64,000 nt of DNA from contig NZ_CP013378.1 in the NCBI RefSeq assembly GCF_001718415.1, positions 1,550,001-1,614,000 of the forward strand, read 5' to 3'. The position numbers and the translations under genes were made by a program. Numbering within the stretch: the first letter of the stretch is position 1; every line of letters begins with the position of its first letter. The DNA is from Burkholderia pseudomultivorans (GTDB lineage Bacteria; Pseudomonadota; Gammaproteobacteria; Burkholderiales; Burkholderiaceae). The notes under the pieces were generated by a model. The model was not told where the DNA came from and made no database searches. It worked only from the letters and a program-made list of their open reading frames with translations. Shown here piece by piece: positions 1 to 13,699 of this stretch.

Positions 1-1
1 C

Positions 2-196
2 CCGGTGATCGACGCGGCGACGGCCGGCGGCCCCGCGCAGAGCACCAAGACGCTGATCTACAAGATCTTCGCGGAAGGCTTCCAGGGGCTCGACATCGGC
101 AGCTCGGGCGCGCAGTCGGTCGTGCTGATGGTGATCGTCGTCGGGCTCACGGTGATCCAGTTCCGCTTCGTCGAACGCAGGGTGCAATACGCATGA
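2..196 (+). CDS. ugpA: sn-glycerol-3-phosphate ABC transporter permease UgpA, C-terminal end (partial)
   Basis: The reading frame is open from the left edge, so only the last 64 or so residues are present. It ends in a hydrophobic segment ([15 protein letters not shown]) followed by a short basic cytoplasmic tail, as expected for the last membrane helix of a binding-protein-dependent permease. UgpA pairs with UgpE in the inner membrane to import glycerol-3-phosphate and glycerophosphodiesters. Its TGA stop overlaps the ATG of ugpE (ATGA at 193-196), indicating translational coupling. The assignment rests mainly on the ugpE-ugpC-ugpQ genes that follow. Confidence 0.85.
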   Translation, partial: PVIDAATAGGPAQSTKTLIYKIFAEGFQGLDIGSSGAQSVVLMVIVVGLTVIQFRFVERRVQYA

Positions 197-1038
197 TCGA
201 GAATCGCAAAGGCTTCGACCTGTTCTGCCACGTGGTGCTGATCGCGGGCGTCGTGCTGATCGTGTTCCCGATCTACGTGGCGTTCTGCGCGGCGACGATG
301 AACGCGCAGGAAGTGTTCACGGTGCCGCTGTCGCTCGTGCCGAGCACGCACCTGGCCGACAACGTCGCGTACATCTGGCGGCACGGCAGCGGCGGCACGA
401 CTGCGCCGTTCGGGCGGCTGCTCGTCAACAGCTTCGTGATGGCGCTCGGCATCGCGGTCGGCAAGATCGCGGTGTCGATCCTGTCCGCGTACGCGATCGT
501 CTATTTCCGCTTCCCGTTCCGCAACACGGCGTTCTGGCTGATCTTCGTCACGCTGATGCTGCCGGTGGAAGTGCGGATCTTTCCGACCGTGCAGGTCGTG
601 TCGACGCTGCATCTGACCAACAGCTATGCGGGCCTCACGCTGCCGCTGATTGCATCGGCGACGGCGACGTTCCTGTTCCGCCAGTTCTTCATGACGCTGC
701 CCGACGAACTGATGGACGCCGCGCGCATCGACGGCGCGGGGCCGCTGCGCTTTTTCCGGGACGTCGTGCTGCCGCTGTCGAAGACGAGCATCGCGGCGCT
801 GTTCGTGATCACCTTCATCTACGGCTGGAACCAGTATCTGTGGCCGATCCTGATCACGACCGAGGCGTCGCTGTCGACGGCGGTGGTCGGCATCAAGACG
901 ATGATCGCGAGCGGCGACGCGGCGACCGAATGGCAATACGTGATGACGGCGACGCTGCTGGCGATGATTCCGCCGCTCGTCGTCGTGCTGGCGATGCAGC
1001 GCTGGTTCGTGCGCGGCCTCGTCGATTCCGAGAAGTAA
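193..1038 (+). CDS. ugpE: sn-glycerol-3-phosphate ABC transporter permease UgpE
   Basis: A 281-residue inner-membrane permease of the MalG/UgpE type with about six hydrophobic helices. The EAA-like coupling motif near residues 175-195 ([18 protein letters not shown]) contacts the ATPase. The length matches the family. The ATG overlaps the ugpA stop, so the start is well fixed. UgpA, UgpE and UgpC form the importer for glycerol-3-phosphate and glycerophosphodiesters; the binding protein UgpB must lie left of the window. In other bacteria ugp genes respond to phosphate starvation (Pho regulon); no Pho box can be judged here because the promoter is outside the window. Confidence 0.93.
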   Translation: MIENRKGFDLFCHVVLIAGVVLIVFPIYVAFCAATMNAQEVFTVPLSLVPSTHLADNVAYIWRHGSGGTTAPFGRLLVNSFVMALGIAVGKIAVSILSAYAIVYFRFPFRNTAFWLIFVTLMLPVEVRIFPTVQVVSTLHLTNSYAGLTLPLIASATATFLFRQFFMTLPDELMDAARIDGAGPLRFFRDVVLPLSKTSIAALFVITFIYGWNQYLWPILITTEASLSTAVVGIKTMIASGDAATEWQYVMTATLLAMIPPLVVVLAMQRWFVRGLVDSEK

Positions 1039-1069
1039 CCGACGAACTGCAACCGGAGAAGGACCAGGT

Positions 1070-2155
1070 ATGGCTGCGTTGAGCTTGAAGGGCGTCAGGA
1101 AATCCTACGACGGCAGGCAGCATGTGCTGCACGGCATCGACGTGGAGATCGCCGACGGCGAATTTATCGTGCTGGTCGGTCCGTCGGGCTGCGGCAAGTC
1201 GACGCTGCTGCGCATGATCGCGGGGCTCGAGACCGTGACCGACGGCGAGATCGCGATCGGTGGCCGCGTCGTCAACGCGCTGGAGCCGAAGGATCGCGAC
1301 ATCGCGATGGTGTTCCAGAACTATGCGCTGTACCCGCACATGACGGTCGCGCAGAACATGGGCTACGGGCTGAAGATTCGCGGAATCGAGCGCGCGACGA
1401 TCGACGCGCGGGTGGCCGCGGCCGCGAAGATCCTCGAGCTCGAGGCGCTGCTCGCGCGGCGGCCGCGCGAGCTGTCGGGCGGGCAGCGGCAGCGCGTCGC
1501 GATGGGCCGCGCGATCGTGCGCGAGCCGTCGGTGTTCCTGTTCGACGAGCCGCTGTCGAATCTCGATGCGAAACTGCGCGTGCAGATGCGCCTCGAGATC
1601 CAGCGGCTGCATGCGCGCCTCGCGACCACGAGCGTCTACGTGACGCACGACCAGATCGAGGCGATGACGCTCGCGCAGCGCGTGATCGTGATGAACCGCG
1701 GCTACGCGGAGCAGATCGGCGCGCCGGTCGACGTGTACGAGAAGCCGGCGACGGTGTTCGTCGCGGGCTTCATCGGCTCGCCGGCGATGAACCTGATGCA
1801 GGGCCGGCTGTCGGACGACGGCGCGACGTTTACGGTCGCGGGCGGCGGCCCGGCGCTGCCGGTCGCCGGCGCGCCCGGCCTCGGCGCGGAGATCGCCACC
1901 GGGCGCGACTGGGTGCTCGGCGTGCGTCCCGAACACATGACGCCGCAGCCGGGCGTCGCGCAGGCCACGCTGCCGGTCGATTCGTGCGAGCTGCTGGGCG
2001 CGGACAACCTCGCGCACGGCCGCTGGGGCAATCATGACGTCGCGGTGCGCCTGCCGCATGCGGATCGTCCCGCGCGCGGCACCGCGCTGGCCGCGTCGCT
2101 GCCCGCGCACCGGCTGCATTTCTTCGATCCCGAGACCGGCAGGCGTGCCGGCTGA
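1070..2155 (+). CDS. ugpC: sn-glycerol-3-phosphate ABC transporter ATP-binding protein UgpC
   Basis: A 361-residue ATPase of the MalK/UgpC class. Walker A is GPSGCGKST at residues 37-45. The signature [14 protein letters not shown] lies near residue 135, Walker [14 protein letters not shown] near 155, and the switch histidine in TSVYVTHDQ. The roughly 120-residue C-terminal extension is the TOBE/OB regulatory domain typical of sugar-type importers. The start ATG follows a GGAGAAGGA ribosome binding site. The gene sits 31 bases after ugpE and 28 before ugpQ in one operon and energises UgpAE. Confidence 0.95.
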   Translation: MAALSLKGVRKSYDGRQHVLHGIDVEIADGEFIVLVGPSGCGKSTLLRMIAGLETVTDGEIAIGGRVVNALEPKDRDIAMVFQNYALYPHMTVAQNMGYGLKIRGIERATIDARVAAAAKILELEALLARRPRELSGGQRQRVAMGRAIVREPSVFLFDEPLSNLDAKLRVQMRLEIQRLHARLATTSVYVTHDQIEAMTLAQRVIVMNRGYAEQIGAPVDVYEKPATVFVAGFIGSPAMNLMQGRLSDDGATFTVAGGGPALPVAGAPGLGAEIATGRDWVLGVRPEHMTPQPGVAQATLPVDSCELLGADNLAHGRWGNHDVAVRLPHADRPARGTALAASLPAHRLHFFDPETGRRAG

Positions 2156-2183
2156 ACCCGCAGGACTGTCCGAGAGGCTGACG

Positions 2184-2960
2184 ATGACTTCCCGTTTCGA
2201 CTGGCCGTATCCGCGCGTCGTCGCCCACCGCGGCGGTGGCGCGCTCGCGCCCGAGAACACGCTCGCGGCGCTCGACGAGGGCGCGCGGCGCGGCCACCGG
2301 ATGGTCGAGTTCGACGCGAAGCTGTCGGCCGACGACGTGACGTTCCTGCTGCACGACGACACGGTGGACCGGACCTCGAACGGCCACGGGCCGGCGGCGG
2401 GCATGCCTTATGCGACGCTCGCGGCGCTCGACGCGGGCGCGTGGTTCGACGCGCGCTTCGCGGGCGAGCGGATGCCGACGCTCGACGCGGCCGCGGCACG
2501 CTGCCTCGCGCACGGCCTCGCGGCAAACGTCGAGATCAAGCCGTGCCCGGGCCGCGAGCGCGACACCGGCCGGCGCGTGGCGGCCGACGCGGCGGCGTAC
2601 TGGCGCGGCGCCGCGGTGCCGCCGCTGCTGTCGTCGTTCTCGTTCGACGCGCTGCGGCAGGCGCGCGACACGGCGCCGGCGCTGCCGCGCGGCATGCTTT
2701 ACGAGGCCGTGCCGGACGACTGGCACGCGCAGGTCGTCGGCGCGCTCGGCTGCGTTTCGTTGCACGCGGACCACAGTCGGCTCGACGAACCGCTGGTGCG
2801 TGCCATCAAGGCGGCCGGGCTGCGCATCCTCGTGTACACGGTCAACGACCTCGCCCGCGCGCGCGAACTCGTGCGCTGGGGTGTCGACGCGGTCTGCACG
2901 GACCGGATCGACCTGATCGGCCCCGACGCGCTGGACGACATCGATCCGGCGCGCGCGTAG
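2184..2960 (+). CDS. ugpQ: Glycerophosphodiester phosphodiesterase UgpQ
   Basis: A 258-residue GDPD-family TIM-barrel enzyme that hydrolyses glycerophosphodiesters to glycerol-3-phosphate and an alcohol. The family HRGG motif is visible near the N-terminus (VAHRGGGALAPENTLAAL), with metal ligands in the following VEFDAKLSADDVTFLLHDD segment. The C-terminal VNDLARARELVRWGVDAVCTD stretch is also typical. No signal peptide is seen, so the enzyme is cytoplasmic. An earlier in-frame start would overlap ugpC; the ATG at 2184 gives the normal family length. It is the last gene of the ugp operon, followed by a strong terminator. Confidence 0.92.
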   Translation: MTSRFDWPYPRVVAHRGGGALAPENTLAALDEGARRGHRMVEFDAKLSADDVTFLLHDDTVDRTSNGHGPAAGMPYATLAALDAGAWFDARFAGERMPTLDAAAARCLAHGLAANVEIKPCPGRERDTGRRVAADAAAYWRGAAVPPLLSSFSFDALRQARDTAPALPRGMLYEAVPDDWHAQVVGALGCVSLHADHSRLDEPLVRAIKAAGLRILVYTVNDLARARELVRWGVDAVCTDRIDLIGPDALDDIDPARA

Positions 2961-3014
2961 CGCAAGCGGCCGCCCGGATCGGGTCAAACCCGGACTCGGA
3001 GCGAGCCTGACGCG

Positions 3015-3054
3015 AAAAAACGACGCCCCGGCGGGATGCCCGCCGGGGCGTTTT
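3015..3054. terminator. Bidirectional rho-independent terminator between ugpQ and ompW
   Basis: A perfect 13-bp stem (3023-3035 with 3039-3051) closes on the three-base loop ATG. It is flanked by AAAAAA on the left and TTTT on the right, so it can stop transcription from both directions. It lies between the convergent ugpQ and ompW genes. Confidence 0.9.
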
Positions 3055-3134
3055 ACATCGTGGAGACGTTACGTCCAGAAAAATCCGCTACAAATTGCAG
3101 CAGGATTAACCATTCCCCAAATATTCGACTACGC

Positions 3135-3866
3135 TTAGAAACGGTAGCCGACGTTCAGGTACGTCACGATCGGATTCAGCGAGATGTGCGCCTTCGACGT
3201 CTCGGTCAGGGTGCCGACCGGCGTGCGACGGGCCGTGGTGAAGGTTGCGGTCACGCTGACCGGGATGTACGAGAACGAAAAGCCGGCGAACCAGTGCTTC
3301 GTGAAGTTGTACGTGAAGCCGGCGTTGAACACGGGCGCCCACTGGTTGCTGGTGGTCGCGCTGGTCGGGCCGCCGAGCACGCCGTTCTCGAACGCGCTGT
3401 TCGTGATCTTCGCGCCGGTGAACCACACGTACGTCGCGCCGACGCCCAGATACGGCCGGAACTTCGCGTTGGCGTCGTTGAAGTAGTACTTGAGGAGGAG
3501 AGCGGGGCTCCACTGGTAGGCCCGGCCCAGCGTGCCGAAATTCGAGAACTGGCCCTTGCCGGTGATGTCGAACTTCGGCGGAATGCCAGCGATGAACTCG
3601 GTGGCGATGTGGTCGGTCACGAAGTAACCGGTCGCCAGGGCGAGCGTGTCGGCGTCGCTGATGCCTGCACCCGTGTTGGGAACCGACTGGTTGATGGGCG
3701 TGCCGCCGACGCCGTACACGAACAGCGGGTCGCTGCTGTCCTGCGGCGCAAGATGCAGCCAGCCGGTGCTGACGTAGAAATCACCTGCGGATTGTGCGTG
3801 TGCCGTACCGCCCGCGAATGCGAATGCGAGCGCTGCGGCCCCCGTAATGGCCAGTTTTCGTTTCAT
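3135..3866 (-). CDS. ompW: OmpW family outer-membrane protein
   Basis: A 243-residue protein with a classical signal peptide (basic start MKRKL, hydrophobic core, AHA cleavage site before residue 25). It then shows alternating polar and hydrophobic strands typical of the eight-stranded OmpW barrel: a DFYVSTGWLHLAP start, repeated LLKYYFNDANAKFRPYLGVGATY segments, and a terminal aromatic residue in YLNVGYRF. OmpW proteins form narrow channels for small hydrophobic compounds in the outer membrane. The ATG is preceded by GGAGACACA. It is monocistronic, convergent with ugpQ and divergent from the transposase relative at 4060. Confidence 0.88.
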   Translation of the reverse strand: MKRKLAITGAAALAFAFAGGTAHAQSAGDFYVSTGWLHLAPQDSSDPLFVYGVGGTPINQSVPNTGAGISDADTLALATGYFVTDHIATEFIAGIPPKFDITGKGQFSNFGTLGRAYQWSPALLLKYYFNDANAKFRPYLGVGATYVWFTGAKITNSAFENGVLGGPTSATTSNQWAPVFNAGFTYNFTKHWFAGFSFSYIPVSVTATFTTARRTPVGTLTETSKAHISLNPIVTYLNVGYRF

Positions 3867-4059
3867 TGTGTCTCCTCCGATCTAAGGCGTGCTCATTATG
3901 ACGACTGCGTTTAAAACCAAACAAGCTCGGAAGTTAGAGTTTTCACCCTAGGATTAGTACGACCGTACGCTTCCGCGCCCTGCCAGGACGGGCATTCTAC
4001 GCAGGTGCGCACTTTCGGACCCCCGGGTATTTCCTAACGCGTTCAAACGGACATTCAGC

Positions 4060-4773
4060 ATGGCACGGTTAGCACGACTCTACGTTCCCGACCAGCCGCA
4101 GCACGTGATACTGCGCGGCCTGGATCAGCAACCCGCGTTCGTTGACGACCAGGACTACGAACTCTTCATCGACTGCCTGAAGGCCGCCGCGCGCGATCAC
4201 CATCTTTCGGTGCACGCTTACGTGCTGCTGCCGCGTCAGGTGCAGCTGCTCGTGACGCCGAGCGACGAGGCGAGCCTGCCGAAGGCGATGCAGGCGGTCG
4301 GTCGCCGTTACGTCGCGCATTTCAACCGCCGCTATTCGCGGCGCGGCACCCTGTGGGAAGGCCGTTATCGCGCGACGGTGATCGAGGGCGAGCGCTATTT
4401 CCTGCTCGCGAGCCGCGTGGTCGAGCTGAGCCCGGTGCGCGCGCAACTCGTCGCGACGCCCGACGCGTATCGCTGGTCGAGCTATCGGCACCACATCGGT
4501 CTCACCGTCGACAGCCTGATCACCGACCATCCGCTCTACTGGGCGCTCGGCAATACGCCGTTCGAACGCCAGCGCGCGTACAAGGAGCTGTGCGAGCAGC
4601 CGCTGGACGAGCGGCAGGCCGACCAGCTGCAGCAGGCGACGCTGAAGGGCTGGGTGCTCGGCGGCGAAAACTATCGCGAGTGGGCGGCGCGCACCGCGAA
4701 CCGGCGCGTATCGCCGCTGCCGCGCGGACGCCCCAGAAAGGTGCGGGAGAACACGCCGCCGGTCCAGCAGTAA
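4060..4773 (+). CDS. REP-associated (Y1/IS200-like) transposase relative with degenerate active site
   Basis: A 237-residue protein with the layout of REP-associated tyrosine transposases: the N-terminal PDQPQHVILRGLDQQPAF block, a HAYVLLP strand, FNRRYSRRGTLWEGRYRA, the ELSPVRAQLV helix and AYRWSSYRHH. Two catalytic elements look lost. The HUH motif (normally PNHVH) reads PRQVQ, with Gln60 and Gln62 in place of the histidines. The tyrosine expected in the RYIELNPVRA motif is Val120. The reading frame is otherwise intact, with a basic C-terminal tail. It is probably a domesticated DNA- or RNA-binding protein. It sits directly upstream of gltB, separated by a terminator. Confidence 0.8.
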   Translation: MARLARLYVPDQPQHVILRGLDQQPAFVDDQDYELFIDCLKAAARDHHLSVHAYVLLPRQVQLLVTPSDEASLPKAMQAVGRRYVAHFNRRYSRRGTLWEGRYRATVIEGERYFLLASRVVELSPVRAQLVATPDAYRWSSYRHHIGLTVDSLITDHPLYWALGNTPFERQRAYKELCEQPLDERQADQLQQATLKGWVLGGENYREWAARTANRRVSPLPRGRPRKVRENTPPVQQ

Positions 4774-4792
4774 CGCCGGACAGGCGGTCCAG

Positions 4793-4822
4793 GAGGCGGC
4801 GCTGCGGGCGCCGCTTCTTTTT
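4793..4822 (+). terminator. Rho-independent terminator after the transposase relative
   Basis: A GC-rich hairpin (GCGGCGC at 4796-4802 with GCGCCGC at 4808-4814, extended by G-T, A-T and G-C pairs) is followed by a run of T. It separates the transposase relative from the gltB promoter region. Confidence 0.7.
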
Positions 4823-4902
4823 GCACCAAAATGATACGGCCCCAATAAAACGGCACCAGAACGACGCATCGTTTTAATTGGGGTTCGATCATGCGGTTTT
4901 TG

Positions 4903-4932
4903 TTGCTATTCCTTTGATTCGTCGCGTATATT
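4903..4932 (+). promoter_or_regulatory. Possible sigma-70 promoter for gltBD
   Basis: TTGCTA (4903-4908) and TATATT (4927-4932) are separated by 18 bases within an AT-richer stretch upstream of gltB. The leader to the gltB ATG would be about 125 bases. This is assigned by sequence resemblance only. Confidence 0.35.
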
Positions 4933-5063
4933 CCGAATTCCGGTGGCCCGGGCGCAGCTTTGCCTAACCACTGTCGGCCGCGCCGTCTCCCGCCGGGAGC
5001 GGGATCGGCGGCAACAAAAAAACGGTTCAACGGCCCTCGAGGCCCCTTTACGACGGTGTCCCC

Positions 5064-9767
<4,704 letters not shown>

Positions 9768-9852
9768 GCGACGAACGACATAGCGAAGGCCGCGCGCGCA
9801 TGAACGCCGCGCGCGGCTCCCCCACCCGATACACCGAACAGAAGAGCACCTT

Positions 9853-11319
9853 ATGGGCAAGGCAACCGGTTTTCTGGAGTTCGAACGCCGCCACGAGGCG
9901 TACGAAGCACCGCTCACGCGCGTGAAGCACTACAAGGAATTCGTCGCGGCGCTGACCGACGCGGACGCGAAGATCCAGGGCGCGCGCTGCATGGACTGCG
10001 GCATCCCGTTCTGCAACAACGGCTGCCCGGTCAACAACATCATCCCGGACTTCAACGATCTCGTTTACCGCCAGGACTGGCAGCAGGCGATCGAAGTCCT
10101 GCACTCGACCAACAACTTCCCCGAGTTCACGGGCCGCATCTGCCCGGCGCCGTGCGAGGCCGCCTGCACGCTCGGCATCAACAACGATCCGGTCGGCATC
10201 AAGTCGATCGAGCACGCGATCATCGACAAGGCCTGGGCGGAAGGCTGGGTGAAGCCGCAGCCGGCCGAGCACAAGACGGGCAAGAAGGTCGCCGTCGTCG
10301 GCTCGGGCCCCGCGGGCCTCGCCGCCGCGCAACAGCTCGCGCGCGCCGGTCACGACGTGACGGTGTTCGAGAAGAACGATCGCGTCGGCGGCCTGCTGCG
10401 CTACGGGATTCCCGACTTCAAGCTCGAGAAGTGGCTGATCGACCGCCGCATGCGCCAGATGGAAGCGGAAGGCGTGACGTTCCGCACCAGCGTGTTCATC
10501 GGCAAGGATCCGCTGCCCGAGTCGATCGGCAGCCTCGCAAAGGAAACCATTTCGCCGGACACGCTGAAGGAGGAATTCGACGCGGTCGTGATCGCCGGCG
10601 GTTCGGAAACCCCGCGTGACCTGCCGGTGCCGGGCCGCGAGCTCGCCGGCATCCATTTCGCGATGGACTTCCTGCCGCAGCAGAACCGCGTGAACGCGGG
10701 CGACAAGCTCGCCGATCAACTGCTCGCGAAGGGCAAGCACGTCGTCGTGATCGGCGGCGGCGATACGGGTTCGGACTGCGTCGGCACCTCGAACCGTCAC
10801 GGCGCGAAGGCCGTCACGCAGTTCGAACTGCTGCCGCAGCCGCCCGAAGAGGAGAACAAGCCGCTCGTGTGGCCGTACTGGCCGATCAAGCTGCGCACGT
10901 CGTCGTCGCACGAGGAAGGCTGCGAGCGCGACTGGGCGGTCGCGACCAAGCGCTTCGAAGGCAAGAACGGCAAGGTCGACAAGCTGATCGCGGTGCGCGT
11001 CGAGTGGAAGGACGGCAAGATGCAGGAAGTGCCGGGCTCGGAGTTCGAGATGAAGGCCGACCTCGTGCTGCTCGCGATGGGCTTCACGCAGCCGGCCGCG
11101 CCGGTGCTCGAGGCGTTCGGCGTCGCGAAGGATGCGCGCGGCAACGCACGCGCGGCGACCGAAGGCGATCGCGCGTACTACACGTCGGTCGACAAGGTAT
11201 TCGCGGCCGGCGACATGCGCCGCGGCCAGTCGCTCGTCGTGTGGGCGATCCGCGAAGGCCGCCAGTGCGCGCGCTCGGTCGATGCGTACCTGATGGGGCA
11301 TTCGGAACTGCCGCGCTGA
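9853..11319 (+). CDS. gltD: Glutamate synthase (NADPH) small subunit GltD
   Basis: A 488-residue small subunit that takes electrons from NADPH through FAD and iron-sulfur clusters to GltB. The N-terminal cluster-binding cysteines are visible at 46, 49, 54 and 58 ([13 protein letters not shown]) and at 97, 101 and 105 (CPAPCEAAC). The FAD Rossmann motif is [19 protein letters not shown], and the NADPH-binding motif is [13 protein letters not shown]. The length is standard for the family. The gene follows gltB in the same operon and is followed by a strong terminator. Confidence 0.97.
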   Translation: MGKATGFLEFERRHEAYEAPLTRVKHYKEFVAALTDADAKIQGARCMDCGIPFCNNGCPVNNIIPDFNDLVYRQDWQQAIEVLHSTNNFPEFTGRICPAPCEAACTLGINNDPVGIKSIEHAIIDKAWAEGWVKPQPAEHKTGKKVAVVGSGPAGLAAAQQLARAGHDVTVFEKNDRVGGLLRYGIPDFKLEKWLIDRRMRQMEAEGVTFRTSVFIGKDPLPESIGSLAKETISPDTLKEEFDAVVIAGGSETPRDLPVPGRELAGIHFAMDFLPQQNRVNAGDKLADQLLAKGKHVVVIGGGDTGSDCVGTSNRHGAKAVTQFELLPQPPEEENKPLVWPYWPIKLRTSSSHEEGCERDWAVATKRFEGKNGKVDKLIAVRVEWKDGKMQEVPGSEFEMKADLVLLAMGFTQPAAPVLEAFGVAKDARGNARAATEGDRAYYTSVDKVFAAGDMRRGQSLVVWAIREGRQCARSVDAYLMGHSELPR

Positions 11320-11344
11320 GCATCGCAAGCGGGTTTCGACGAAG

Positions 11345-11376
11345 CCGGGCGTCCGAGAGGGCGCCCGGTTTTTTTT
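11345..11376 (+). terminator. Rho-independent terminator of gltBD
   Basis: A ten-pair stem (11345-11354 with 11359-11368, one G-U pair) with a GAGA loop is followed by eight T. It lies 25 bases after the gltD stop. Confidence 0.92.
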
Positions 11377-11540
11377 CGGCCGCGCACGCGTGCGTGCATG
11401 CGGTTTCTTGTCCACGTTTCTTCCGCTTCGGCCAGCACGCCGCGCCGCTGCCGGCGCCATGCCCCGCCGCATTTTCGCGAAGCGTCGCCTAACCTGATCA
11501 CATTCGACGGCTATTTTTCGCGATCCCGAATCCTTTCGTT

Positions 11541-11558
11541 TTGTAATGATCATTGCAA
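11541..11558. promoter_or_regulatory. 18-bp imperfect palindrome upstream of the alanine symporter gene
   Basis: TTGTAATGATCATTGCAA is symmetric except for one base pair (T at 4, G at 15). Its core AATGATCATT is a perfect palindrome. It lies about 75 bases before the symporter start in an AT-rich patch next to a possible promoter (TTGTAA, then TATCAT at 11566-11571). It looks like a regulator site. The core resembles Fur/Zur-type half sites, but the regulator cannot be named from sequence. Confidence 0.4.
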
Positions 11559-11633
11559 ACTGTCATATCATGTCGCCCCTCGGGCCGCTTGCGGCCGCCG
11601 CATGTTACTGACCCTATTTTGTAAGGACACTGG

Positions 11634-13121
11634 ATGGAAGCACTCGTGCATGGGCTGATCGACGCCGTCAACGGCGTGTTGTGGAACTACGTGCTGATCG
11701 CGCTGCTGCTCGGCGTGGGCGCGTGGTTCACGCTGCGGTTCCGGATGATCCAGCTGAAGGCGCTGCTGCTCAGCATGAAGCTGGTCGGCAGCAAGGGCGA
11801 GCCGGGCAGCATCTCGTCGTTCCAGGCGTTCGCGACGGGGCTGGCGAGCCGCGTCGGCACCGGCAATATCGCGGGCGTCGCGGTCGCGCTGACGGTCGGC
11901 GGGCCGGGCGCAATCTTCTGGATGTGGATGACGGCGCTGGTCGGGATGTCGTCCGCGTTCGTCGAGGCGACGCTCGCGCAGATCTTCAAGGTGTCGCACC
12001 GGGACGGCAGCTATCGCGGCGGCCCCGCGTACTACATCCAGACCGGCCTGCGCTCGCGCGGCTTCGGCGTGCTGTTCTCGCTGTCGCTGATCCTCGCGTT
12101 CGGCTTCGTGTTCAACGCGGTGCAGGCCAACGCGATCGCCGACGCGTTCAACACGTCGTTCGGCTGGCGCCGCGAGACGGTCGGCGTCGGCCTCGTGCTG
12201 CTGACCGCGCCGATCATCTTCGGCGGGATTCGCCGCATCGCGTCGGTCGCGCAGGTGATCGTGCCGGTGATGGCGATCGGCTATCTCGCGCTCGCCGTCT
12301 ACGCGGTCGCGACGCATATCGCGCTGGTGCCGGACGTGATCGCGCTGATCGTGAAGAGCGCGTTCGGCGTCGGCCAGGCGGCGGGCGGCGTGACCGGCTA
12401 TGCGGTCAGCCAGGCGATCGCGATCGGCGTGAAGCGCGGGCTGTTCTCGAACGAGGCCGGCATGGGCAGCGCGCCGAACGCGGCCGCGACCGCGAGCACG
12501 CGGCATCCGGTCACGCAGGGGCTGATCCAGATGCTCGGCGTGTTCGTCGACACGATCGTGATCTGCAGCGCGACCGCGTTCGTGATCCTGCTGTCGGGCC
12601 AGTACGAACTCGGCACCGGCATGGAAGGCGCGGCGCTCACGCAGCGCGCGATCTCGAGCCACGTCGGCGACTGGGGCGGCATCTACATGGCCGTCGCGAT
12701 CTTCTTCCTCGCGTTCTCGTCGGTGATCGGCAACTACGCGTATGCGGAAGGCAACGTCGACTTCATCACGAAGCGGCGCGGCGTGCTGCCGCTGTTCCGC
12801 GTCGCGGTGCTCGGCATGGTGATGTTCGGCAGCGTCGGGCAGCTGCCGCTCGTCTGGGCGATGGCCGATACGAGCATGGGGCTGATGGCGATCATCAACC
12901 TGATCGCGATCGTCGCGCTCGGCAAGTACGCGCATGCCGCGTGGCGCGACTATCGTCGCCAGCGTGCGGACGGCGTCGCCGATCCGGTGTTTACGCGCAA
13001 CACGATTCCCGAACTCGCGCGCGTGCTGCCGGCCGACGTATGGGGCGAGCACGGCCCGCTGCCGCAGCGTCCGGCGGCCGATGCGGTGAGCGCGCCGCGC
13101 GTGGCGGTGCGCGAATCGTGA
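11634..13121 (+). CDS. Sodium:alanine symporter family (AGCS) amino-acid carrier
   Basis: A 495-residue inner-membrane protein with about ten or eleven hydrophobic helices. It carries the AGCS family blocks SRVGTGNIAGVAVALTVGGP near residue 80 and GLFSNEAGMGSAPNAAATA near residue 270. These proteins import alanine or glycine with Na+. The ATG follows GTAAGGACACTGG. The gene overlaps the next one by four bases (GTGA at 13118-13121). The nearby convergent dadA would oxidise D-alanine, so the two may serve alanine catabolism, although they are on opposite strands. Confidence 0.9.
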   Translation: MEALVHGLIDAVNGVLWNYVLIALLLGVGAWFTLRFRMIQLKALLLSMKLVGSKGEPGSISSFQAFATGLASRVGTGNIAGVAVALTVGGPGAIFWMWMTALVGMSSAFVEATLAQIFKVSHRDGSYRGGPAYYIQTGLRSRGFGVLFSLSLILAFGFVFNAVQANAIADAFNTSFGWRRETVGVGLVLLTAPIIFGGIRRIASVAQVIVPVMAIGYLALAVYAVATHIALVPDVIALIVKSAFGVGQAAGGVTGYAVSQAIAIGVKRGLFSNEAGMGSAPNAAATASTRHPVTQGLIQMLGVFVDTIVICSATAFVILLSGQYELGTGMEGAALTQRAISSHVGDWGGIYMAVAIFFLAFSSVIGNYAYAEGNVDFITKRRGVLPLFRVAVLGMVMFGSVGQLPLVWAMADTSMGLMAIINLIAIVALGKYAHAAWRDYRRQRADGVADPVFTRNTIPELARVLPADVWGEHGPLPQRPAADAVSAPRVAVRES

Positions 13122-13699
13122 ACGGCGAGCGGCTGCGCGTGTTCGTCGCGCTGATGCCCGATGCGGCGTCGCGCGAGGCGCTGCACGCGTTGCCGGTCAC
13201 GCGCGGCGCGCGCCGCACGCTGCCCGCGCAGCTGCACGTGACGCTCGCGTTCATCGGCGCGATCGAGCGCACGCGCTGCGACGCGCTGGCCGCGCGGCTG
13301 CCGGGGCTGGCGGCCGCACATGCGCTGCCGCTGCTGCCGGTCGAGCGGATCGCCTGGTGGCCGAGCCTGCCGCGCGCCCGGCTGATCGTCGCGGAACTCG
13401 CGCCGGAGCCGGCGTGCGCGGCGCTGCAGGCCGGGTTGGCGGCGACGCTGGAGGCGCTCGGCATCGCGGCCGACCGCCGGCCGTTTCGTCCGCACGTGAC
13501 GCTCGCACGGCTGCCGCGCGACGCGCACGGGCAGCCCGCACACGGCGGCGCGACCGGCCGGCCGGTCGCGCTGCGCTTCGACGCGCTGACGCTGTTCGAA
13601 AGCCGGCTGTCGCACGACGGCGTGTCGCACCGGCCGATCGTGTCGGCGCCGATTGCCCGCGCCGACGGCGCGGCCGGCGCTGTCGGCACGGCAGGCTAG
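13118..13699 (+). CDS. thpR: RNA 2',3'-cyclic phosphodiesterase (2'-5' RNA ligase family)
   Basis: A 193-residue protein of the 2H phosphoesterase superfamily. Both signature motifs are present: HVTLAF near residue 38 and HVTLAR near residue 128. The protein opens with RLRVFVALMPDAASREAL, the usual first strand. The start is GTG at 13118, overlapping the symporter stop, and gives normal family length. The enzyme opens 2',3'-cyclic phosphate ends of RNA in the cytoplasm. Its TAG stop overlaps the stop of the convergent dadA within CTAG. Confidence 0.88.
   Translation: MNGERLRVFVALMPDAASREALHALPVTRGARRTLPAQLHVTLAFIGAIERTRCDALAARLPGLAAAHALPLLPVERIAWWPSLPRARLIVAELAPEPACAALQAGLAATLEALGIAADRRPFRPHVTLARLPRDAHGQPAHGGATGRPVALRFDALTLFESRLSHDGVSHRPIVSAPIARADGAAGAVGTAG

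Noticed and set aside
4774..5063. IS element boundaries around the transposase relative
   Set aside because: No terminal inverted repeats, target duplications or IS200-type end hairpins were seen; only a normal terminator follows.
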